NCBI GenBank assembly: GCA_002299965.1
Contig: DBOM01000061.1
Coordinates: 1 to 6,325 of the forward strand
DNA: 6,325 bases
From: Caldiserica bacterium UBA646
GTDB taxonomy: Bacteria > Caldisericota > Caldisericia > Caldisericales > Caldisericaceae
Direction of reading: 5' to 3'
The position numbers and the translations under genes are program-made. Positions 1 to 5,465 of this stretch are shown here, piece after piece. The notes below the pieces were generated by a model. That model saw only the letters and a list, made by a program, of their open reading frames with translations. It made no database searches and was not told the origin of the DNA. Each line of letters opens with the position of its first letter. The first letter of the stretch is position 1.

Positions 1-149
1 CAAAAACTTATTATTCGCCAGTTATTTCCACTTTGTACTGCAAAAAAAATGAGAACAATTAGTCCAACAATACTCAGGCATAAGCCAATAAAATGAGTGA
101 TACTATTTGCAATTTCTTCTTTAGTTCTAAATTTCATAAATTCTTTCAT
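1..149 (-). CDS. trhA: Hemolysin III / TrhA (YqfA-like, PAQR-related) membrane protein, N-terminal part only
   Basis: The minus strand reads without a stop from ATG at 149 to the left edge, giving 49 residues of an incomplete protein. Residues 8-20 (RTKEEIANSITHF) carry the family's N-terminal signature, an EEIANSxTH motif with the conserved His. It is followed by the first membrane helix (about 20-41, IGLCLSIVGLIVLIFFAVQS) and the start of the next segment (NNWRIISF). Hemolysin III/TrhA proteins are seven-helix inner-membrane proteins of the PAQR superfamily, linked to membrane-lipid homeostasis; the hemolysin name is historical. The Gly that usually follows the His is Phe here. The frame stays open upstream to ATGs at 212 and 209, but the extra 21 residues lack family character, so 149 is preferred; ATG 137 is also possible. 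The gene is divergent from the chaperone operon and shows no functional link to it. Family call fairly sure; start uncertain. Confidence 0.75.
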   Translation of the reverse strand, partial: MKEFMKFRTKEEIANSITHFIGLCLSIVGLIVLIFFAVQSGNNWRIISF

Positions 150-159
150 ATCTCTAAAT

Positions 160-187
160 ACAATACTTAGATTTAGAAAATATGCAA
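160..187 (-). promoter_or_regulatory. Possible promoter of the trhA-like gene
   Basis: Reading the minus strand, TTGCAT (187-182) and TATTGT (165-160) are separated by 16 nt and lie just upstream of ATG 149. Each box matches the sigma-70 consensus in four of six positions. Transcription would begin about 3-4 nt before ATG 149, giving almost no leader, and there is no good Shine-Dalgarno. In DNA this AT-rich such matches arise by chance, so the call is weak. Its main value is that it agrees with the 149 start rather than 212. Confidence 0.25.
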
Positions 188-271
188 TAAAATTTCGATT
201 AATAACCATCATAAATTTTCTAATTTACTTAACAAAGATAGTGATTTTGTATGAATAGATAGTCTAAACTC

Positions 272-299
272 TTGACTAAAATGTAATTTTTAATAAACT
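272..299 (+). promoter_or_regulatory. Promoter of the grpE-dnaK-dnaJ-pyk operon
   Basis: TTGACT (272-277, five of six to the -35 consensus) and TAAACT (294-299, four of six to the -10 consensus) are spaced by 16 nt. The predicted transcription start, about 306, falls inside the CIRCE element that begins two bases after the -10 box. A repressor bound there would block the start site, which is the usual layout of HrcA-controlled genes. The boxes are read directly; promoter activity is inferred. Confidence 0.6.
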
Positions 300-300
300 A

Positions 301-327
301 TTAGCAGTCAATCTAAAAGAGTGCTAA
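301..327. promoter_or_regulatory. CIRCE element (HrcA operator)
   Basis: The left arm TTAGCAGTC (301-309) and right arm GAGTGCTAA (319-327) are separated by exactly nine bases (AATCTAAAA). The consensus is TTAGCACTC-N9-GAGTGCTAA. The right arm is perfect and the left arm differs at one base (C to G at 307). CIRCE is the operator of HrcA, which represses groE and dnaK operons until heat or misfolded proteins sequester the chaperones that keep it active. The position over the predicted start and just upstream of grpE is what the family predicts. hrcA, often the first gene of such operons, is not here and must be encoded elsewhere if the element works. Confidence 0.93.
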
Positions 328-336
328 TTTAAAATT

Positions 337-344
337 GGTGGAGG
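337..344 (+). promoter_or_regulatory. Shine-Dalgarno site that decides the grpE start
   Basis: GGTGGAGG lies directly before two adjacent in-frame ATGs at 346 and 349. The GGAGG core (340-344) is only 1 nt from the first ATG but 4 nt from the second. Spacing therefore favours 349, although 4 nt is still short. Confidence 0.6.
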
Positions 345-348
345 CATG

Positions 349-987
349 ATGGAAAAGAAAAAAAATATTTCGGAAAAAAAAACACAGGAACTGGGTAAAG
401 AGAAGCTAGGCGAGCTGGTAAACGCATTGAGTGAGAAAAATGCCGAAATAGAAAAATTGGGAAAAGAACTTGAAGATTTGAAGATAGAAAACGTAAAAAT
501 ACAGGAACAAAAAAATGCCGAAATAAAAAAATTGGAAAAAGAACTTGAAGATTTGAAGATAGAAAGTATAAAAATACAAGAACATTTTAATAAGGGCAGA
601 AAAACACTTGCAAAACAAGCTGAACAACAAATAATGAAAGAAAAAAAGCAGTTAATGAAAGATTTGTTAGAAATATTTGATAATTTTGAGAGAGCACTTA
701 ATACGCTAGATCGAGATGATAAGTCCAGCACAAAAGAAGGTGTGAAACTTATTCACAACCAGATTCAACAATTCCTAAACCAGCATGGAATCAAGGAGAT
801 GGAGCTCAAAGACAAAAAGTTCGATCCTGCTCTATGCGAAATAGGGAAAATTACTGAATCTGAAAAAGAAGCTGATACTATATTAGAAGTACTTCGTAAA
901 GGCTATTACTTGAATGACGAAATTCTTCGTACAGCAATAGTAGAAGTTGCTGTACCAAAAAATATAACAATTAAAGGAGGTAATTGA
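349..987 (+). CDS. grpE: GrpE, nucleotide-exchange factor of DnaK
   Basis: GrpE is the dimeric cytosolic cofactor that opens the DnaK nucleotide site to release ADP and thus client. The product is 212 residues from ATG 349 (213 from ATG 346), at the long end for the family. The N-terminal half (about 3-100) is a Lys/Glu-rich coiled coil. [12 protein letters not shown] (106-117) matches the four-helix-bundle core, and the beta-wing head follows with FDPALCEI (158-165) and [20 protein letters not shown] (182-201). C163 stands where the family usually has His (FDPxxHEA), and NDEILRT replaces the common NxRVLRP. A 25-residue segment is duplicated in tandem (30-54 and 55-79), lengthening the coil. 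It is first in the operon, downstream of CIRCE, and its TGA stop is 1 nt before the dnaK ATG, suggesting translational coupling. Identification is secure from motifs and context; the start may be three bases upstream. Confidence 0.95.
   Translation: MEKKKNISEKKTQELGKEKLGELVNALSEKNAEIEKLGKELEDLKIENVKIQEQKNAEIKKLEKELEDLKIESIKIQEHFNKGRKTLAKQAEQQIMKEKKQLMKDLLEIFDNFERALNTLDRDDKSSTKEGVKLIHNQIQQFLNQHGIKEMELKDKKFDPALCEIGKITESEKEADTILEVLRKGYYLNDEILRTAIVEVAVPKNITIKGGN
436..585 (+). repeat. 75-bp in-frame tandem duplication inside grpE
   Basis: Unit 1 (436-510) and unit 2 (511-585) are contiguous and differ at 7 of 75 positions. Both begin AAAAATGCCGAAATA and share the run GAACTTGAAGATTTGAAGAT. Each unit is exactly 25 codons. 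The differences change five residues (E to K, G to E, N to S, V to I, Q to H) and leave one Gln codon synonymous. The unit adds 25 residues to the GrpE coiled coil. 25 is not a multiple of seven but equals two heptads plus an 11-residue hendecad, so the coil can continue through a stutter. Confidence 0.93.
973..980 (+). promoter_or_regulatory. Strong Shine-Dalgarno site for dnaK
   Basis: AAAGGAGG, continuing into GT-like sequence, is a near-complete match to the 16S rRNA anti-Shine-Dalgarno complement. It ends 8 nt before the dnaK ATG at 989 and lies within the last codons of grpE. It is the best site in the window and suits a highly made chaperone. Confidence 0.85.
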
Positions 988-988
988 T

Positions 989-2818
989 ATGGGAAGAATT
1001 ATTGGTATTGATCTTGGAACAAGCAATTCAGCCGCTGCAGCAATGGTAGGGAATAAGCCAACTATTATACCTGCAGCTGAAGGGCCTTCCGTTGGAGGCA
1101 AAACAGTACCATCAATTGTTGCTTTTACAAAAGATGGTCAAGTTCTTGTCGGAGAACCAGCAAGAAGACAAGCAGCAATTAATATTGAAGGAACCATTAC
1201 TGGCATCAAAAGATTAATGGGAGCTAAAACAAAGGTTAAAGCTTTAGGCAAAGAATACACGCCTGAACAAATTTCCGGATTTATTCTACAAAAAATAAAA
1301 AAAGATGCTGAAGCATTTCTTGGCGAAAAAGTAGAAAAAGCAGTCATTACTGTGCCGGCTTATTTTAACGATGACCAGCGACAAGCAACAAAAAATGCAG
1401 GAGAAATTGCAGGATTAGAAGTAGTGCGGCTTGTGAACGAACCAACAGCTGCTGCATTTGCCTATGGCATCGACAGATCTGACAAAGAATTAAAAATTCT
1501 TGTTTTTGACTTTGGCGGAGGTACGTTGGATGTTACAATTATGGACTTTGGCGGAGGCGTCTTCCAGGTAAAATCTACCGCTGGAAATACACAGCTTGGC
1601 GGAAGAGATATGGATGAAGCATTAGTCAATTATATTAGTGATGAATTTAAAAAAGAGAACGGCATTGATCTTCGCAACGATAAAATGGCAATACAACGCA
1701 TTAGGGAATCTGCAGAAAAAGCCAAAATCGAACTCTCTTCTGTACTTGAAACTCAAATTAACTTGCCCTTCATTACCGCAGATGCAGCAGGACCAAAACA
1801 TCTTGTGATGAGCATTACTCGTGCTAAATTAGAATCACTTGTTGATCCAATAATAAAAAAATGTAATGGGCCATTAGAGAGTGCAATAAAAGACGCAGAT
1901 ATTACTCCGCACCAAATCGATAAAATTATACTTGTAGGCGGACCTACCCGTATGCCTATTGTGCAACGTTTCTTGACTGATTATATCGGAAGAAAACCAG
2001 AAATGGGTATCGATCCGATGGAGTGCGTCGCAAATGGTGCAGCGATCCAGGCTGGTATCATTGAAGGAAACGTGAAAAATGTCGTACTAGTTGACGTCGT
2101 TCCTCTCTCACTCGGTATCGAGACGCTCGGTGGTGTGTTCACAAAGATGATCGAACGCAACAGTTCCATTCCTACTAAAAAAACTCAAATATTTACAACC
2201 GCAGCACCTAACCAAACCCAGGTCGAAATACATGTTCTCCAGGGTGAACGTCCACTTGCAATCAACAATCTTTCGCTGGGGAGGTTTGTTCTTGATGGAA
2301 TTCCACCAGCACCCCGAGGAGTGCCACAAATAGAAGTAACATATAATGTTGATGAAAATGGGATCCTCCATGTTACAGCAAAAGACAAGGCAACTGGCAA
2401 GGAACAACATATTACCGTAACAAATACAAATAAGCTTTCTGACGAAGAAGTGGAACAAATGAAACAGGATGCAGAAAAATTTGCCGAAGAAGACCGAAAG
2501 CAAGCTGAAGAAATTGAGCTTAAAAATAAAGCAGATCAATTAGTCTACAGCGGGAGGAAATTTATACAAGATTATGGAGAAAAAATTAAGCCAGACGATA
2601 AGACAACCCTTGAAAATGATTTAAATGAACTTGAAAAAGCAGTAAAAGAAGGAAACATTGAGAACATAAAAGAAACAACGGATAAGGTAAATAGCATAAT
2701 GGAAAAAATTGGAACAGAAATGTATAAATCCTCTGAGAAAGAACAAACGACTCCCCCTCCTGACGAAACAGCTGGAGAAGGGCCAACTGTTGACGGCGAA
2801 GGAACAACAAAACAGTAG
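989..2818 (+). CDS. dnaK: DnaK (Hsp70) molecular chaperone
   Basis: DnaK is the ATP-driven cytosolic Hsp70 that binds hydrophobic stretches of unfolded proteins. The product is 609 residues, normal for the family. The ATPase domain (1-364) has phosphate loop 1 IDLGTSNS (7-14), IKRLMG with the catalytic Lys at 74, phosphate loop 2 [13 protein letters not shown] (172-184), NTQLGG (T201 at the autophosphorylation position) and the adenosine motif [10 protein letters not shown] (314-323). The linker VVLVDV (365-370) keeps Asp369. The substrate domain (about 371-485) has [11 protein letters not shown]380 sits at the E. coli Met404 arch position, while A405 and V412 match the pocket. A helical lid and a Pro/Gly/acidic tail (590-609) without EEVD follow. 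The ATPase domain lacks the roughly 24-residue insertion present in E. coli DnaK after RLIG, as in Bacillus. GTSNSAAA and [12 protein letters not shown] resemble archaeal DnaK from memory. Codons around 2005-2165 are GC-richer than the rest. Confidence 0.98.
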   Translation: MGRIIGIDLGTSNSAAAAMVGNKPTIIPAAEGPSVGGKTVPSIVAFTKDGQVLVGEPARRQAAINIEGTITGIKRLMGAKTKVKALGKEYTPEQISGFILQKIKKDAEAFLGEKVEKAVITVPAYFNDDQRQATKNAGEIAGLEVVRLVNEPTAAAFAYGIDRSDKELKILVFDFGGGTLDVTIMDFGGGVFQVKSTAGNTQLGGRDMDEALVNYISDEFKKENGIDLRNDKMAIQRIRESAEKAKIELSSVLETQINLPFITADAAGPKHLVMSITRAKLESLVDPIIKKCNGPLESAIKDADITPHQIDKIILVGGPTRMPIVQRFLTDYIGRKPEMGIDPMECVANGAAIQAGIIEGNVKNVVLVDVVPLSLGIETLGGVFTKMIERNSSIPTKKTQIFTTAAPNQTQVEIHVLQGERPLAINNLSLGRFVLDGIPPAPRGVPQIEVTYNVDENGILHVTAKDKATGKEQHITVTNTNKLSDEEVEQMKQDAEKFAEEDRKQAEEIELKNKADQLVYSGRKFIQDYGEKIKPDDKTTLENDLNELEKAVKEGNIENIKETTDKVNSIMEKIGTEMYKSSEKEQTTPPPDETAGEGPTVDGEGTTKQ

Positions 2819-2821
2819 GAT

Positions 2822-3940
2822 ATGGCCAAAGACTATTATAAAATTTTAGGCGTTTCAAAAGACGCAACAGCCGAAGAAATTCAAAAGAGGTATCGGGAAT
2901 TGGTGATGAAGAACCACCCGGACCTCCATAAAGATGATCCTGATTCATCAAAAAAAATGGCAGAGATTAACGAGGCTTATGAAATATTAAGCAATCCTGA
3001 AAAACGTGCTCAGTATGACCGTTTTGGCACTGTTGGACCTGAAGGCAGGGCTGGTTATGGTGCAGGTGGATTTGATTTCACTGGTTTTTCTGCAGGTGAT
3101 TCATTTAATTTTGAAGATCTCCTGAGAAATTTTGGCTTCGGAGGATTTGAAGGATTTACAGAAACCAGGCAAAGAACTGCAGCTAATGTGAGACAGCGCG
3201 GAGAAGATATGCAATATCCGATTGCTATCACTCTTAAAGAAAGTATATTTGGAACAAAAAAAGAAATTAGAATAACTAGAAATGAAACTTGCACTGTTTG
3301 CAATGGAAGTGGACTAAAGCCTGGTACTGGGTATACAACCTGTTCAACATGTAATGGCACTGGAACCGTAAAGAGAGTACAACGATCTATTTTTGGTGAA
3401 TTTATTGTACAAACTACTTGTCCCACTTGCCATGGCCTGGGTAAAATAGCAAAGGAAAAGTGTTCATCCTGCAGAGGCACCGGTGTTACACGCGTACAGA
3501 AAACAGTTGAAGTAACGATTCCAGGTGGGGTAGAAACAGGAATGAGAGTAAGAATACGAGGAGAGGGAAATGCTGGCGTGCATAAAGGCCCTCGAGGGGA
3601 TCTTTACATACTAATACGGGTTGAAAAAGATCCGCGGTTTGAAAAAGTGGGAGATAAGCTTTTCTATGCTACTCATATTACTTTCCCCGAAGCTGCGCTC
3701 GGAACTATCATCCAGGTTCCACTTATCGAGGGTGAGTATGAAAAATTAAAAGTACCGGCTGGCACCCAGAGTAATACAGAACTGATAATACGTGGAAAAG
3801 GAGCTCGACTTGTTGGAAATAGAAGAAGGGGTGATCTTATTGTCAAAATACAGGTAGATGTACCAACACGCCTTACGCCCAAAGAGAAAACTCTCATCAA
3901 AAAATTAGGAGAAATTTATAATGATAAAAAAAACAGCTGA
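2822..3940 (+). CDS. dnaJ: DnaJ (Hsp40) co-chaperone, class A
   Basis: DnaJ presents clients to DnaK and triggers its ATPase. The 372-residue product has the full class A layout. The J domain (1-69) has the catalytic HPD at 32-34 and begins DYYKILGVSKDAT. A Gly/Phe-rich region (about 70-112) follows, then four CxxCxGxG zinc motifs at 157-164, 174-181, 200-207 and 214-221, all Cys intact, binding two zincs. The C-terminal peptide-binding domains (about 125-156 and 222-350) include VTIPGGVETGMRVRIRGEG and DLYILIRVEKDPRFEK. The G/F region shows no clear DIF/DVF motif as in E. coli; DLL occupies the comparable stretch (FEDLLRNFGFGG). The gene starts 3 nt after the dnaK stop with only a weak TAGGA 1 nt upstream, so it probably depends on ribosomes finishing dnaK. 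Its last 20 nt overlap pyk. Identification is certain. Confidence 0.98.
   Translation: MAKDYYKILGVSKDATAEEIQKRYRELVMKNHPDLHKDDPDSSKKMAEINEAYEILSNPEKRAQYDRFGTVGPEGRAGYGAGGFDFTGFSAGDSFNFEDLLRNFGFGGFEGFTETRQRTAANVRQRGEDMQYPIAITLKESIFGTKKEIRITRNETCTVCNGSGLKPGTGYTTCSTCNGTGTVKRVQRSIFGEFIVQTTCPTCHGLGKIAKEKCSSCRGTGVTRVQKTVEVTIPGGVETGMRVRIRGEGNAGVHKGPRGDLYILIRVEKDPRFEKVGDKLFYATHITFPEAALGTIIQVPLIEGEYEKLKVPAGTQSNTELIIRGKGARLVGNRRRGDLIVKIQVDVPTRLTPKEKTLIKKLGEIYNDKKNS
3907..3911 (+). promoter_or_regulatory. Shine-Dalgarno site for pyk, inside dnaJ
   Basis: AGGAG ends 9 nt before the pyk ATG at 3921 and lies within the dnaJ coding sequence. It fixes the pyk start and shows that pyk is initiated independently, although inside the upstream gene. 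Confidence 0.75.
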
Positions 3941-5351
3941 GTGTAAAACAAAAATAGTAGTAACCTTAGGGCCATCTACCTTAAGCCAGAAAAAAATAGA
4001 AACTCTGGCAAAGCTGGGCGTCCGTGTTTTTAGAATTAACTTTTCACATGGCACATATGCGCAACATAAAGAAACAATTCAATCTATTAGAGGAGTAGAA
4101 GAAAAACTCAATTTACCACTGGCCATACTGCAAGATCTGCAGGGGCCTAAAATCAGACTTGAAGAATTTGAAAGTGGAACTGCTTTTTTAAAAAAAGGCT
4201 CAGAATTTATACTTACTACAAATAAAGTAAAGGGAAATAACCGAATCTCCTCGATAACTTGCAAGAACATTGATAAGGATGTAAAAAAAGGAGAGTTCAT
4301 TTATCTAAACGACGGATTAATTAAATTAGAAATCCAAAAAATTATGGGAAAGAACATATACACAAAGGTTATAGAAGGGGGGATAGTAGGCAATCATAAT
4401 GGAGTAAACTTCCCTACCTCTCATCTCTCCGTGGCGTCAATTACAGAAAAAGATAAAAGAGATCTCAAATTCGGGCTTAAAAATAACATCGATATGGTTG
4501 CACAATCGTTTATAAAAACTCCTGAAGATATATTAAAACTCAAAAACTTAATGAAGGCAACGGGGAAAGTTGTTCCTATTATAGCTAAAATAGAAAAGTG
4601 GGAAGCGGTTAAAAATCTAGAAGAAATTGTTGTAGTTTCTGACGGGATTATGGTAGCAAGAGGAGATCTTGGTGTAGAAATGTCAATTGCCGAAATTCCA
4701 ATCACGCAAAAACAAATAATATCTCTGTGCAATAAAAAAGGGAAGCCAGTAATTACGGCGACTCAAATGCTCAGTTCAATGGTAGATAATCCTGCTCCAA
4801 CGCGTGCAGAAGTAACTGATATATCAAATGCTATATTTGATGGCACTGATGCTGTAATGCTTTCCAATGAAACAGCTGTGGGAAAATTTCCTATTGAATC
4901 AGTGGAAATGATGAAACAAATTATCCAATCTACAGAAAAGAGTTCATTATTTAAAAGCGCTGTGGTAGAAAATGCAGTTGCACTGGAATCCGATGTCCCC
5001 GATGCAATTGCTCGCTCGGCAGTAGTAATAGCCAGGAGTACAAAAGCAAAAATCATTATATCGGCGACAGAATCTGGCAAAACTGCAATGCTCGTATCAA
5101 AACACAAAACTCTTGTTCCAATATTAGCTCTTACTCCAAAAGATAAAACACTCAGATTTCTTTTGCTAAAATGGGGAGTATTCCCGGTCAAAGTAAATGC
5201 CTTCAAAACTGTAGATGAAATATTAAATACAGGCCCAGAAATCGCAAAACATCTACATTTCCTAAAAAGAAATGATTTGTATGTAATTACCGCAGGATCA
5301 CTTCCCGGCATAAGTGGAAGTACTAACCTTATAAAGATTGATAAAATTTGA
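3921..5351 (+). CDS. pyk: Pyruvate kinase, predicted K+-independent type
   Basis: Pyruvate kinase converts phosphoenolpyruvate and ADP to pyruvate and ATP, the last step of glycolysis, in the cytosol. The product is 476 residues, normal length. It opens TKIVVTLGPS (10-19), then RINFSHG (38-44) with the substrate-binding R38, N40 and S42. The B domain is inserted at about 81-165. The active site follows: AKIEKWEAV (222-230) with catalytic K223 and metal ligand E225, ARGDLGVE (246-253) with D249, TATQMLSSM from 279 with T281, and the NPAPTRAEV/DGTDAVMLSNETA stretch. A C-terminal regulatory-type domain (about 345-476) ends ITAGSLPGISGSTNLIKI. QDLQGPKIRL (71-80) has Leu, Gln, Lys and Leu at the four positions that separate K+-independent from K+-dependent enzymes. 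The gene overlaps dnaJ by 20 nt in the +1 frame with its own Shine-Dalgarno, and so appears to be the last gene of the CIRCE-controlled operon. Confidence 0.97.
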   Translation: MIKKTAECKTKIVVTLGPSTLSQKKIETLAKLGVRVFRINFSHGTYAQHKETIQSIRGVEEKLNLPLAILQDLQGPKIRLEEFESGTAFLKKGSEFILTTNKVKGNNRISSITCKNIDKDVKKGEFIYLNDGLIKLEIQKIMGKNIYTKVIEGGIVGNHNGVNFPTSHLSVASITEKDKRDLKFGLKNNIDMVAQSFIKTPEDILKLKNLMKATGKVVPIIAKIEKWEAVKNLEEIVVVSDGIMVARGDLGVEMSIAEIPITQKQIISLCNKKGKPVITATQMLSSMVDNPAPTRAEVTDISNAIFDGTDAVMLSNETAVGKFPIESVEMMKQIIQSTEKSSLFKSAVVENAVALESDVPDAIARSAVVIARSTKAKIIISATESGKTAMLVSKHKTLVPILALTPKDKTLRFLLLKWGVFPVKVNAFKTVDEILNTGPEIAKHLHFLKRNDLYVITAGSLPGISGSTNLIKIDKI

Positions 5352-5411
5352 TATTGATATCTTAAAAAAATTTTCACTACTTAACAGAATCCTTTAATCA
5401 ACTTTCTATTG

Positions 5412-5444
5412 CTAATTTAAATTGATAAAATTTTCTGAAATTAG
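5412..5444. repeat. AT-rich inverted repeat upstream of the transporter promoter
   Basis: CTAATTT (5412-5418) and AAATTAG (5438-5444) are perfect inverted copies, with a smaller nested pair AAATT (5419-5423) and AATTT (5429-5433). The structure ends 9 nt before the -10-like box. No T-run follows it. It could be an operator or a chance product of AT-rich DNA; I cannot tell which. Confidence 0.3.
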
Positions 5445-5453
5445 ATTCTTGCT

Positions 5454-5459
5454 TATACT
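5454..5459 (+). promoter_or_regulatory. -10 box of a probable leaderless promoter for the transporter
   Basis: TATACT matches the -10 consensus at five of six positions and ends 6 nt before the ATG at 5466, which puts the expected transcription start at or next to the start codon. TG (5450-5451) lies one base further out than in a standard extended -10. I see no good -35 at 16-18 nt; TTGATA (5422-5427) is too far at 26 nt. Confidence 0.5.
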
Positions 5460-5465
5460 ATTCAC

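Larger units (their letters stand above)
5352..5465. other. Intergenic region between pyk and the transporter gene; no clear terminator
   Basis: This 114-nt stretch is very AT-rich. A possible AT-only hairpin pairs AAAATTT (5343-5349) with AAATTTT (5368-5374), but it has no G-C pairs and only four T after it, so it is not a credible intrinsic terminator. Read-through from the operon into the transporter cannot be excluded. Confidence 0.5.

Noticed and set aside
150..212. N-terminal extension of the trhA-like protein from ATG 212.
   Set aside because: The added 21 residues do not resemble the family, there is no Shine-Dalgarno before 212, and promoter-like boxes lie within this stretch.
324..731. 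Minus-strand open frame opposite grpE.
   Set aside because: It is Ser/Phe-rich, the expected antisense of Lys/Glu-rich coiled-coil codons, with no recognisable domain. The plus strand clearly encodes GrpE.
3925..3940. A AAA AAC slippery heptamer in the dnaJ frame within the dnaJ-pyk overlap (an A8 run), suggesting a DnaJ-Pyk frameshift fusion.
   Set aside because: Ribosomal -1 slippage there leads to the third frame, not the pyk frame, which is +1 relative to dnaJ. pyk also has its own Shine-Dalgarno and a start matching the family N-terminus.
5343..5374. Hairpin-like AAAATTT/AAATTTT pair after pyk, as a terminator.
   Set aside because: The stem has only A-T pairs, a long loop and only four T's downstream, too weak for an intrinsic terminator.
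4763..5377. Minus-strand open frame of about 200 codons opposite pyk.
   Set aside because: The plus strand encodes the conserved pyruvate kinase C-terminal half through this stretch; the antisense product shows no family motif or ribosome binding site.
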